Part shown: positions 6,739 through 13,521 of the stretch, in pieces
How the letters are laid out: the number at the start of each line of letters is the position of its first letter
Position numbering within the stretch: the first letter of the stretch is position 1
Assembly (NCBI GenBank): GCA_947629075.1
Contig: CANRCI010000020.1
Location: forward strand, 1 to 16,440
Source of the DNA: an uncultured Bacilli bacterium
GTDB taxonomy: Bacteria; Bacillota_I; Bacilli_A; RF39; UBA660
Direction: 5' to 3'
DNA length: 16,440 bases
The notes under the pieces: generated by a model
Database searches by the model: none
The model's input: only the letters and a program-made list of their open reading frames with translations
Told to the model about the DNA's origin: nothing
Made by a program: the position numbers and the translations under genes

Positions 6739-7572
6739 TTATCTTTTAATTACTTTTTGTAAAACATCGTGTTTTTTCAAAGCACTTTCACGGTTAATTA
6801 TGGAGTCACGCTCCATAACAATTGGATAATTACTTTCGATGTAATCTTTAATCTCTTGGATATCTACTTTTAAGAGAATATCAAAGTATTCTTTAAATTC
6901 CGGATAGGCATCAATCATTTTAGTAAGTCCTTCTTCGTTGTGAACAACACGAAGATATGGATTGCAATAAAAAAAGTTATCATACTTTAATGGTGAATTA
7001 AATCCAAACTCGTAATCATATCCTTTTGACAGACGAAGATTATTTTCTCTATCCAGTTCCAAAGTTATATTTTTAAATCGGCGATCGGTTTGAAACATAT
7101 AAATGTCTACCGCACTAAGTTTTAAAATATCTTCCTTTAATTGCTCACTACCGAGTTTTTTTAACCTGCGATCATCAAAAGGTTTTCTTTCTCTGTCGTA
7201 AATAGCTCTATCGTTTTTTAAACCATTGAACTCACTAACTCCGTAATACTTGTAACCTTTTTCGCGATAACACTTGGAAATGATATTGTAAAAAACGTCG
7301 TTTCGACCATAATCGTCCGCGATTAAATAGTCAACTGTCCTACCACCAATCTTATGCATCAGATAACTACCGATTAATTCATTGTATAAAAATTCAATGC
7401 GATAAATCGGTTTAATGTGATACCAACACCCATCATAATAGATGTATTCGAGCATTGTTCTCTGGAGATTAAAAACACCTTCATCGAGATTCAAATCATC
7501 AGTTTTCAGCAAATTGGCACAATACGTATTATTCAAATTCAATTTTACTATTCGCTTATCTTTGTAAATCAT
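6739..7572 (-). CDS. Unrecognised protein with a HipA/CtkA-like kinase layout
   Basis: A soluble 277-residue protein with no confident family name. Several motifs fall in the order of HipA-like kinases. WYHIK at 50-54 could supply the ATP-binding lysine (Lys54). NELIGSYLMHKIGGRTVDY at 64-82 resembles the NE...LA..LG.. helix (Glu65). DIYMFQTDRRFKNITL at 156-171 resembles the catalytic loop DRHxxN (Asp163, Asn168). LSKGYDYEFGF at 181-191 could supply the metal-binding aspartate (Asp186). The N-terminal HipA domain and a partner HipB-type regulator are absent: the neighbours are tig and a pilus operon. It starts at ATG 7572 behind GGTGATTGG, with an extended -10 promoter just upstream and no obvious terminator before tig. 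The kinase call is inference from motif spacing; a degenerate or non-catalytic fold is possible. Confidence 0.45.
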   Translation of the reverse strand: MIYKDKRIVKLNLNNTYCANLLKTDDLNLDEGVFNLQRTMLEYIYYDGCWYHIKPIYRIEFLYNELIGSYLMHKIGGRTVDYLIADDYGRNDVFYNIISKCYREKGYKYYGVSEFNGLKNDRAIYDRERKPFDDRRLKKLGSEQLKEDILKLSAVDIYMFQTDRRFKNITLELDRENNLRLSKGYDYEFGFNSPLKYDNFFYCNPYLRVVHNEEGLTKMIDAYPEFKEYFDILLKVDIQEIKDYIESNYPIVMERDSIINRESALKKHDVLQKVIKR

Positions 7573-7588
7573 CCAATCACCGTCGCTT

Positions 7589-7597
7589 ATTGTAGCA
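7589..7597 (-). promoter_or_regulatory. Extended -10 promoter of the HipA-like gene
   Basis: TGCTACAAT on the minus strand (TG-n plus five of six of TATAAT), 17-25 bases before ATG 7572. The -35 position (TTCTTT) is poor and falls in the terminator of the upstream operon. Confidence 0.5.
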
Positions 7598-7607
7598 CAT
7601 TTCTAAT

Positions 7608-7649
7608 AAAAAAAGAAGAAAATGTTAATTGTTAGTCGTATTTTCTTCT
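7608..7649 (-). terminator. Terminator of the pilus-platform/prepilin-peptidase operon
   Basis: Perfect 10-base inverted repeat ATTTTCTTCT/AGAAGAAAAT (7640-7649 with 7614-7623) with a 16-base loop, followed on the minus strand by seven T residues. The upstream arm and the loop overlap the 3' end of the 57-residue gene. The stem is AT-rich. Confidence 0.6.
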
Positions 7650-7798
7650 CTATTTTCTATATAATACGAAGTACCATAACCACATCCAAAGGCAATGATA
7701 GCTACCAAGATGAGAATTATCAGTTTAATTAAAAGATTACTCTTTGGTTTTTCTTCTGGTACTTCTTCCCTTTTTTCTAATTCTTCACTGTTTTCCAT
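7625..7798 (-). CDS. Small single-pass membrane protein (57 residues), unknown function
   Basis: Not recognised. The N-terminus is Glu/Lys-rich (MENSEELEKREEVPEEKPKS), the membrane segment spans about residues 21-44 (rich in Leu and Ile, ending GCGYG), and the short polar tail is ENREENTTNN. The charge layout (cytoplasmic Lys before the helix, acidic tail) suggests an N-in orientation. AAGGAG lies six bases before ATG. It starts nine bases after the prepilin peptidase stop and is the last gene of that operon, so it may assist the pilus-type machinery. It is not a prepilin: there is no Gly/Ala followed by a hydrophobic helix with Glu at +5. The open frame, ribosome binding site and tight spacing support it being a real gene. 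Confidence 0.7.
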   Translation of the reverse strand: MENSEELEKREEVPEEKPKSNLLIKLIILILVAIIAFGCGYGTSYYIENREENTTNN

Positions 7799-7807
7799 AT
7801 TTTCTCC

Positions 7808-8563
7808 TTATATACCTAGTATGACATCCGGACTAATTTTAAAAAGAATGATGATTACTAGAGCTAATAAAATAAATGGCCCATAAGGAATGACATTATC
7901 TTTACTCTTCATATATAAAACTAAAGATAGTGGAAGAGCAATGATACTTGATAGGAATATCGAAAACAATCCCAAAATTGTTCCAACAGAAACCCCTACA
8001 AAAAACATGAGTTTGATATCTGCTCCACCTAGACTTTCCTTTTTAAACATTTTGTTACCTAGCAACATAATTCCATACATCACAAAGAATAAAAATACTC
8101 CGGAAAGCAAATAAGAAAAAGCTTCGTTAAGCGGTTGGGTAACAAATCTAAAAATAATTAAGGCAACTGACATAAACAAAGTTACTTCATCGGGAATTAT
8201 TAAATATTTGGTATCACTTACGATGACAATTACCAAAAAACTAGATGCTAAAAGAGCATTAACTAGTTCTTTAGAAAAACCAAAAGTCAAAAATGATACA
8301 GCAAAAAGAAGTCCACAAAGTGTCTCCATCAAAGGATAGAACAGAGCAATTTTTTGCTTACATTTTCGACATTTACCACCTTGAATTACGAATGATAAAA
8401 TCGGTATTAATTCATACCATTTCAAACGATGTTTACAATTGGGACAAAAGGATCCTGGTTTAACTAGTGATAAATTATTCGGTAAACGATATCCTACTAC
8501 GTTAAAGAAAGATCCAAAAACAGTTCCAAATATAAAGAATAATATTGTGTAATACAACTTCAT
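7808..8563 (-). CDS. pilD: Type IV prepilin peptidase (A24 family)
   Basis: Integral membrane aspartic peptidase that cleaves, and usually N-methylates, type IV-like prepilins. It has 251 residues, normal for the family. The N-terminus carries GSFFNVVGYRLP at 17-28. A cytoplasmic zinc-type loop has two CxxC pairs, CPNC at 40-43 and CRKC at 65-68. The two catalytic aspartates lie in SDTKYLIIPD (Asp117) and GGADIK at 179-184 (Asp182). About seven to eight membrane helices are visible. A GGGGG-containing site precedes ATG, and the start is 11 bases after the stop of the pilC-like gene, so the two are co-transcribed. The Firmicutes counterpart is ComC, and this could serve competence or a type IV pilus. 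No prepilin gene lies in the window. Confidence 0.93.
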   Translation of the reverse strand: MKLYYTILFFIFGTVFGSFFNVVGYRLPNNLSLVKPGSFCPNCKHRLKWYELIPILSFVIQGGKCRKCKQKIALFYPLMETLCGLLFAVSFLTFGFSKELVNALLASSFLVIVIVSDTKYLIIPDEVTLFMSVALIIFRFVTQPLNEAFSYLLSGVFLFFVMYGIMLLGNKMFKKESLGGADIKLMFFVGVSVGTILGLFSIFLSSIIALPLSLVLYMKSKDNVIPYGPFILLALVIIILFKISPDVILGI

Positions 8564-8574
8564 GATAATACCCC

Positions 8575-10014
8575 CTACAATTGTCCGTATAGATCGAACA
8601 TCGGCAAGATTATAGCCATTAGGATAAATCCTACTCCTCCTGCTAATATGACGATAACTATCGGTTCAATTAAGCTTTTAATTACACCAACAGCGTTTTC
8701 GTGTAAGTTAGAATAGTGCTCTGATACTTTCTCCATCATTAACGCAAGTTGTCCAGTCGATTCACCAGTAACCAACATTTCGTATGCAACTAATGGGAAA
8801 GCCCATTCACCTTTAAACGTCTCACTAATTTTAGCTCCTTTACTAAGTCCTATCAAAGTACGATTGATAATCTCTTTATAAATTTCGTTACTAGTTATAT
8901 TAGTAAGTATTTCCATACTATCAGTTATAAATACACCATGGTTTAAAAGAGATGCAAATGTACGAGTTAAATTAGCTACCTCGTTATAGATAATTACGTT
9001 ACCATAAACTGGCATCTTCATAAAAATAGTCTGCATCGTTCTTCTAAATGAACGATTATGTTTAAATATCCAACGATAAGTGACAAAGAACGCAACTATT
9101 CCAAGAATGAGCATCCACCAGTACTTACCCAGAAAATCACTAGCATTGATGATAAATATTGTAATAGCTGGAAGTTCAGCACCATTAGATGAGAACATAT
9201 CGATAAATTGTGGTACAACGAAGATGATGATAAATCCTAAAGCTGCAATAGTCATAGTAAGGATAACAGCCGGATAGATCAAAGCCGACAACATCTGCTT
9301 ACGTGAACGTTCAGTCTTCGTAAAGTAATCCGCCATTTCATCCAAAGTACCCGCTAAGTCACCTGTTGCTTCACTAGTTTTAATCATGTTGACCAAGATA
9401 TTAGGAAAAGCATCCCCTTGTTTTTCAAGAGCTGCTGAAAATGTTTGACCAATTACCAATTCATAAACAACTTTATCTAGAATTCTCTTCTGTTGCGGTT
9501 TACTAGTCTGTTTACTTAAAATTCGCATAGCATCGATAAGGGGAATACCAGCTTTAATATAAGTTGCAAGCTGGGTTAACAAGAATGATAAATCACCAGT
9601 CTTTATTTTATTACCACCAATATTTATATCGATATCCCATTTCTCACGAGGGGCTATACTTACTATCTCATAACCTTCATTAGTTAAGAAAACTCTTACT
9701 GCCGTTATATCTTCAGCATCAAAAATTCCTTTTACTTCATCACCTTGAGAGTTTTTAGCGACATACTTAAAAGACACTAATTTAATATCTTTTTTAGCGT
9801 TCTCAACTGTTTCTTGAACTGCTTGATTTTTAAATTCTTGACTCTGCTTTTTTACTTTTTCTAGTTCTCTATCCAAATCTTCACCGACTAATCGGTCAGG
9901 GTTATAAACTGAACTATCATCTTTGGTTACTAGACTAACTAAAAAAGCAACACCCTTTCCAGCATATTTCAAGACTGTTACAGGGAATAAAAACATTTTT
10001 TTGGCCTCCGCCAT
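8575..10014 (-). CDS. pilC: Type II secretion / type IV pilus inner-membrane platform protein (GspF/PilC/ComGB family) with an N-terminal extension
   Basis: Polytopic platform on which pilin fibres are assembled. It has 479 residues and two repeated GspF domains at about 145-270 and 345-470. Each has the L.....AG.pL..al......N or GE.tG.L pattern (for example SEATGDLAGTLDEMADYF and TGESTGQLALMMEKVSEHY) followed by hydrophobic helices. A soluble domain at about 82-120 (FKYVAKNSQGDEVKG) is typical of PilC. Odd: about 80 residues precede it, with a hydrophobic stretch at 7-29 and a charged coiled-coil-like part at 45-76. Start choice: ATG 10014 follows GGGGTGAT. An internal ATG at 9996 has GGAGG eight bases upstream and would shorten it by six residues. 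It is the first gene of the operon with the prepilin peptidase. No GspE/PilB ATPase is adjacent. Confidence 0.92.
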   Translation of the reverse strand: MAEAKKMFLFPVTVLKYAGKGVAFLVSLVTKDDSSVYNPDRLVGEDLDRELEKVKKQSQEFKNQAVQETVENAKKDIKLVSFKYVAKNSQGDEVKGIFDAEDITAVRVFLTNEGYEIVSIAPREKWDIDINIGGNKIKTGDLSFLLTQLATYIKAGIPLIDAMRILSKQTSKPQQKRILDKVVYELVIGQTFSAALEKQGDAFPNILVNMIKTSEATGDLAGTLDEMADYFTKTERSRKQMLSALIYPAVILTMTIAALGFIIIFVVPQFIDMFSSNGAELPAITIFIINASDFLGKYWWMLILGIVAFFVTYRWIFKHNRSFRRTMQTIFMKMPVYGNVIIYNEVANLTRTFASLLNHGVFITDSMEILTNITSNEIYKEIINRTLIGLSKGAKISETFKGEWAFPLVAYEMLVTGESTGQLALMMEKVSEHYSNLHENAVGVIKSLIEPIVIVILAGGVGFILMAIILPMFDLYGQL

Positions 10015-10041
10015 AATATCACCCCTAGTATATCTTCTTAA

Positions 10042-10070
10042 ATTATAACATAGTTCTTTTTAGTATTCCA
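10042..10070 (-). promoter_or_regulatory. Promoter of the pilC-pilD operon
   Basis: On the minus strand TGGAAT (10065-10070), 17 bases, TATAAT (10042-10047). TG one base before the -10 box makes it an extended -10. It stands back to back with the plus-strand promoter at 10086-10115. Confidence 0.6.
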
Positions 10071-10085
10071 TACATATTTTTATTT

Positions 10086-10115
10086 TTGCAATCTTTTATT
10101 TTATATTCATATAAT
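10086..10115 (+). promoter_or_regulatory. Promoter of the YqfQ-like gene
   Basis: TTGCAA (10086-10091), 18 bases, TATAAT (10110-10115). It is followed by AAAGGAGG (10121-10128) and ATG at 10133. Confidence 0.65.
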
Positions 10116-10132
10116 ACGGTAAAGGAGGAACT

Positions 10133-10435
10133 ATGGATTACTACCCTTATATGAATTATGGATATAATGGTCCAAGAAGAAGTTTATTTTCCTCTATAAA
10201 AAATATTAATTTCAGTAATGTTTTAGATAATACACAAAGAACTCTAAATATCATTAATCAAGCTATACCAATATTTTATCAAATAAAACCGATATGGAAT
10301 AACACTAAGACTGTTTTTAAAATAATGAGTGCCATTAATACACCAGATAATAATAGATCTAATCAAAGTGTAAACCGTCAAGAGACAGTCCCAGAAATTA
10401 AAACAGAGGAAAACCAACCAACATTTTTTCTTTAG
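10133..10435 (+). CDS. YqfQ/VrrA-like small protein
   Basis: A 100-residue soluble protein and the only plus-strand gene here. The N-terminus is Tyr/Asn-rich (MDYYPYMNYGYNGPRR). A central helix-forming stretch NTQRTLNIINQAIPIFYQI, then KPIWNNTKTVFKIMSAI (about 33-69), resembles the conserved block of the Bacillus YqfQ-like family (NTQ-hydrophobic-P-hydrophobic-GP-hydrophobic). The tail is polar (NNRSNQSVNRQE, then EIKTEENQP). Members are poorly characterised. The gene has its own promoter, a near-perfect AAAGGAGG four bases before ATG, and a hairpin terminator starting in its TAG stop. It is transcribed divergently from pilC and convergently with the leucine-rich-repeat gene. The gene is certain; the family call is from motif resemblance only. 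Confidence 0.6.
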   Translation: MDYYPYMNYGYNGPRRSLFSSIKNINFSNVLDNTQRTLNIINQAIPIFYQIKPIWNNTKTVFKIMSAINTPDNNRSNQSVNRQETVPEIKTEENQPTFFL

Positions 10436-10456
10436 AACTGATTTCAGTTCTTTTTT
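10434..10456 (+). terminator. Terminator of the YqfQ-like gene
   Basis: AGAACTG/CAGTTCT stem (7 bp, extendable to 8) with a 2-4 base loop, followed by T residues to 10456. It begins inside the TAG stop codon. Confidence 0.8.
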
Positions 10457-10460
10457 CATG

Positions 10461-10490
10461 AAAAAAAGACATATACATTACATGTCTTTT
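10461..10490 (-). terminator. Terminator of the leucine-rich-repeat protein gene
   Basis: On the minus strand the 9-base arms AAAAGACAT/ATGTCTTTT (10482-10490 with 10464-10472) have a 9-base loop and are followed by further T residues. The stem overlaps the last base of the stop codon. A-run on one side and T-run on the other mean it could act in both directions. Confidence 0.75.
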
Positions 10491-11743
10491 TAATGATCTG
10501 TTACTTCTAACGATCTGGTTTCGGAATGTGAAGTACCATCTTCTTGATCCATCCAGTAAAAATCGTAATAATAAGTTCCGGTTACAAAGTTACTACTTTC
10601 ATCCTCAAAATCATCAAATGCAACTTTGACCCAATTAAAAGCTTTATTGGTCTTATTTATTATTTTCTTAAGATTAAAGTTACTACCAGGATTCATATTT
10701 AAAGGACCAGCAATTAAGAATGCGGCATCACCAATCGTTTCAACACTACTACCAATAGTTACAGAAGTTAAAGCATTATAGGCAAAAGCGTAATTTCCAA
10801 TCGAAGTTACACTATCAGGGATTATTACCGTTTCCAATGAATTGTATGAGAATGCACTATTACCAATACTTTTAAGTGTACTAGGTAATTTTATTGAATG
10901 AATATTAATATTTTCCTTGAAAGCTTCGTCACCAATTGTAACAAGACCTTCATTGAGTACTATTTCTCTTATTGCTGAGTTTGCAAAAGCTCTATTTCCT
11001 ATTTTAGTTACCGTATTCGGTAGTGAAATTCTTCTTACGGCATCACCTATTTGATCAACTCCAAAAACTTCTTCACCGATTTCAGTTATCGTTTCACCAT
11101 TTATTTCTTGCGGTATAATTATATTTTGGTATTGAGAGAAACAGTTATAGGAAGTAAGTACACCATTTTCCACTGTAAAGCATGAGTCTTCAGGATAAAT
11201 TATTGTACCAGACGAAGATTCTTGTGATACTACGACTTCTATATTAAAGTTTTTTTCAATATCTGGTGTTTTTGTTGCTTCATCACTAAACTTAATTTCT
11301 ACACCGAACGTAATTGAATCATAAGGATAGATGACCATTCCTTCAATGTCATCTTCGACTGTCATTATTATCTCTGTCGGATCACTAGCATTAGCTTCAT
11401 CTACTCCTTTTACCTCATTTAGTACGGCATCGACATTACCATTGTTTACAACTGTTATTTCATAATCTATATAACTTCCGGTTCCACCATATATATCCGC
11501 TGAAAGGTTAACTTCCAATGGTCCAGTTATTTCTTTTTTGATATTTCTAGCATTAAATCTATCTACAACATTAACCTCGGTCACCATGATGTCCCATCTC
11601 GTATCAATCGAACTGGTACCTTCCATATTTAAACGTGTTGCATTAAGGGAATAACCAATTGCCATCGTTACAATTATTAGAAGGGCAAAAATGAAAAATA
11701 AATTTACTTTTTTATTACTGAAAAATTTTTTGAAATCCCGCAT
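10490..11743 (-). CDS. SipW-dependent-type surface protein with BspA-like leucine-rich repeats (paralog 5)
   Basis: A 417-residue exported protein. Residues 1-18 are basic, 19-30 hydrophobic, then MAIGYSLNATRLNMEGTSSI and TRWDIMV match the SipW-type N-termini of the four small relatives. The beta domain includes YIDYEITVVNNGNVDAVLNE at 91-110. From about 188 the protein switches to BspA/LRR_5 repeats: about five to six units of roughly 23 residues with I-P-x-x-V/L-x-x-I-G-x-x-A-F (for example SVTSIGNYAFAYNALTSVTI at 311-330), to about 343. A Tyr/Trp/Asp-rich tail follows, without LPXTG. Start: AGGAGGG at 11750-11756 lies six bases before ATG 11743. An in-frame ATG at 11767 is rejected because it overlaps the -10 box. 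Likely an adhesin or filament-associated protein; it is monocistronic. Confidence 0.87.
   Translation of the reverse strand: MRDFKKFFSNKKVNLFFIFALLIIVTMAIGYSLNATRLNMEGTSSIDTRWDIMVTEVNVVDRFNARNIKKEITGPLEVNLSADIYGGTGSYIDYEITVVNNGNVDAVLNEVKGVDEANASDPTEIIMTVEDDIEGMVIYPYDSITFGVEIKFSDEATKTPDIEKNFNIEVVVSQESSSGTIIYPEDSCFTVENGVLTSYNCFSQYQNIIIPQEINGETITEIGEEVFGVDQIGDAVRRISLPNTVTKIGNRAFANSAIREIVLNEGLVTIGDEAFKENINIHSIKLPSTLKSIGNSAFSYNSLETVIIPDSVTSIGNYAFAYNALTSVTIGSSVETIGDAAFLIAGPLNMNPGSNFNLKKIINKTNKAFNWVKVAFDDFEDESSNFVTGTYYYDFYWMDQEDGTSHSETRSLEVTDH
10715..11125 (-). repeat. BspA-type leucine-rich repeat block
   Basis: About five to six tandem units of roughly 23 codons inside the gene above. Each carries IGxxAF after a P/T/V-rich strand (IGNRAF, IGDEAF, IGNSAF, IGNYAF, IGDAAF), with a degenerate first unit (IGEEVF). 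Confidence 0.85.
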
Positions 11744-11749
11744 GTTAGA

Positions 11750-11756
11750 CCCTCCT
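11750..11756 (-). promoter_or_regulatory. Ribosome binding site deciding ATG 11743
   Basis: AGGAGGG on the minus strand, six bases before ATG 11743. It lies inside the frame that would start at 11767. Confidence 0.8.
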
Positions 11757-11766
11757 ATCATAGACA

Positions 11767-11772
11767 ATTATA
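11767..11772 (-). promoter_or_regulatory. -10 box of the leucine-rich-repeat gene
   Basis: TATAAT on the minus strand, 24 bases before the chosen ATG. No good -35 hexamer is seen at 16-18 bases, so the promoter may need an activator or another sigma factor. Confidence 0.45.
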
Positions 11773-11816
11773 CTACATAATTTAAAAGTTCGCACTAATT
11801 ATTAATCGTTACCTGT

Positions 11817-11843
11817 AAAATGAAAAGAACCTAATGGTTCTTT
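11817..11843 (-). terminator. Terminator of the pyrophosphatase gene
   Basis: On the minus strand AAAGAACC/GGTTCTTT (8-bp stem, 4-base loop), then T, CA and TTTT. The stem overlaps the TAA stop of the pyrophosphatase gene. Confidence 0.75.
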
Positions 11844-13464
11844 ATTCAAGTACTGATAAAATAGCTGGGATGAACTGTTTCTTACGCGATAACATCTCTG
11901 GTAAGAAATGTCCCTCACTCATATTTCTTACATCGAAAGCATCAGCCATGATGTGTTCGGATTTAACGTTGTATAAAATGTATGATCCATTATTGATTAT
12001 ATCGGTTACAAACAATGCGACAACAGCATATTGATTGTTTTCAGCTATTTTATTTAGCTCTTTAACATATTTATCTAACTGTTCACCAACTTCATCGAAA
12101 CTTGGCATAAATATTTGACCAATACCAATATTTTTATCGCCACTTTTAAATATTTTAAAGTCTTGATATATTATTTCATTTATCGTTTTACCTTTAATTG
12201 TCGATCCAGCTTTAAACATTTCTAAACCATATGACTCGTAATCAACATTTAAGTAGTTAGCTAATTCATTTACACTTTCAATGTCGATTACCGTTGTAGT
12301 AGGACTTTTTAGAAGTAAAGTATCAGATAGAATGGCCGATAAAATAAGTCCCGCGATTTCACGTGGTATTAGGATGTTATTCTGTTTATACAGACCATAA
12401 ATAATTGTACAAGTACTACCTACCGCCATATTTCTAAAGTTTATTGGGATGTCAGTCGACATATTGCCAAGGCGATGATGATCGATTACTTCAACTATTT
12501 CGGCTTCTTCTAAACCGATGACACTTTGTGATTCTTCATTGTGATCAACTAAGATTACTTTAGTTCTCTTTTTAGTTGATAAGTCAGTTATTCTAAGTAG
12601 ACCGAGGCATTCATTTCTCTTGTTTAAAATCGGATAATTAGTATAGTTTAATTTCTCTTTTAATTCATCAAATGTATCTAGATATTCATATTCATCAAGC
12701 GTTATCGGATTATAGGTTCCAATTATCTTGCTGACATAGGCACTCTGATTAATTTTTCCAGCTGTATCAAAACTACCATAGGAAGTTCTAATGATGTTTA
12801 CTCTATTCTTTTTAGCAATTTCTAAATGTTCATCTTTGATGACAGCATTTCCGACTAGAATTAATAAACGCAAACCAGTATTAACGGCATATTCGATGAT
12901 ACTATGGCGATCTCCCACAATTAAGATATCATCTTTTTTTAGATCGATGTTAGCAAGAAATGTGGTACTGCGATATGATGCGACTAAAATATCACCATCG
13001 ATTTCTTCATCAAAGCGTAATACTTCTTCAGCATTTAACGTCTTTAATAAATTGTCATAAGAAGTCATCAAATGATCTTTATTTCCTTCAATTAACTCTT
13101 TAGCAATTTCTTTTAGAGTAACGAGACCTACAAGATGCCTCTTATCATCGACGATTGGTGCACCACTCGACTGTTCTAAAAGCATTTTATCGTAACACTC
13201 ACGAATCGTCTCTTTCTCATTAACGCGGAATCCTTTATGATATGTTACATCTCTAATCCTCGTTTTTACATCGTTTAAATACTTAGGTTCTTCGACATTA
13301 AATTTTTCCAAAACGAATTTGGTCTCATTATTGATCTCTCCTAGAACTCTAGGAATATAATTGTAATTCTGATTTATGTGATTCATTAGATAAGCACAAG
13401 TTATCGCTGCACATACTGAATCAGTATCAGGTTTTTTATGTCCAATGACATAGACTTTTTCCAT
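11842..13464 (-). CDS. ppaC: Manganese-dependent inorganic pyrophosphatase with regulatory CBS and DRTGG domains
   Basis: Hydrolyses pyrophosphate in the cytosol, driving biosynthetic reactions. It has 540 residues, the length of family II enzymes with a regulatory insert. The DHH catalytic domain is split. GHKKPDTDS at 8-16 supplies His9, Asp13 and Asp15; DHN at 307-309, DHH at 328-330 and SDT at 380-382 complete the metal site. The DHHA2 domain follows, ending in LSRKKQ at 525-530. Inserted at about 70-298 are CBS 1 (about 75-127), a DRTGG-like domain (about 155-250, with GDRHSIIEYAV) and CBS 2 (about 250-298). In this family such inserts bind adenine nucleotides and tune activity. It has its own promoter and terminator. 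GGGAG lies about ten bases before ATG. All catalytic motifs are intact. Confidence 0.93.
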   Translation of the reverse strand: MEKVYVIGHKKPDTDSVCAAITCAYLMNHINQNYNYIPRVLGEINNETKFVLEKFNVEEPKYLNDVKTRIRDVTYHKGFRVNEKETIRECYDKMLLEQSSGAPIVDDKRHLVGLVTLKEIAKELIEGNKDHLMTSYDNLLKTLNAEEVLRFDEEIDGDILVASYRSTTFLANIDLKKDDILIVGDRHSIIEYAVNTGLRLLILVGNAVIKDEHLEIAKKNRVNIIRTSYGSFDTAGKINQSAYVSKIIGTYNPITLDEYEYLDTFDELKEKLNYTNYPILNKRNECLGLLRITDLSTKKRTKVILVDHNEESQSVIGLEEAEIVEVIDHHRLGNMSTDIPINFRNMAVGSTCTIIYGLYKQNNILIPREIAGLILSAILSDTLLLKSPTTTVIDIESVNELANYLNVDYESYGLEMFKAGSTIKGKTINEIIYQDFKIFKSGDKNIGIGQIFMPSFDEVGEQLDKYVKELNKIAENNQYAVVALFVTDIINNGSYILYNVKSEHIMADAFDVRNMSEGHFLPEMLSRKKQFIPAILSVLE

Positions 13465-13483
13465 AAAGTTTTACACTCCCTAT

Positions 13484-13520
13484 TTGAGCTCATTATACTA
13501 CTGAGTTCAAGGTTTGTCCA
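13484..13520 (-). promoter_or_regulatory. Pyrophosphatase promoter overlapped by a dyad
   Basis: On the minus strand TGGACA (13515-13520), 17 bases, TATAAT (13492-13497), a near-consensus promoter. Nine-base arms TTGAGCTCA (13484-13492) and TGAGTTCAA (13502-13510), with one mismatch, flank and overlap the -10 region and could be an operator. Confidence 0.65.
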
Positions 13521-13521
13521 G

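Noticed and set aside
7625..7798. The 57-residue membrane protein as a prepilin, since it follows the prepilin peptidase
   Set aside because: No G/A-hydrophobic-x-x-x-E cleavage motif before the helix, and the Glu residues lie upstream of it.
10244..10459. Minus-strand 71-codon frame opposite the YqfQ-like gene
   Set aside because: No ribosome binding site; it runs antisense to a well-supported gene and through its terminator.
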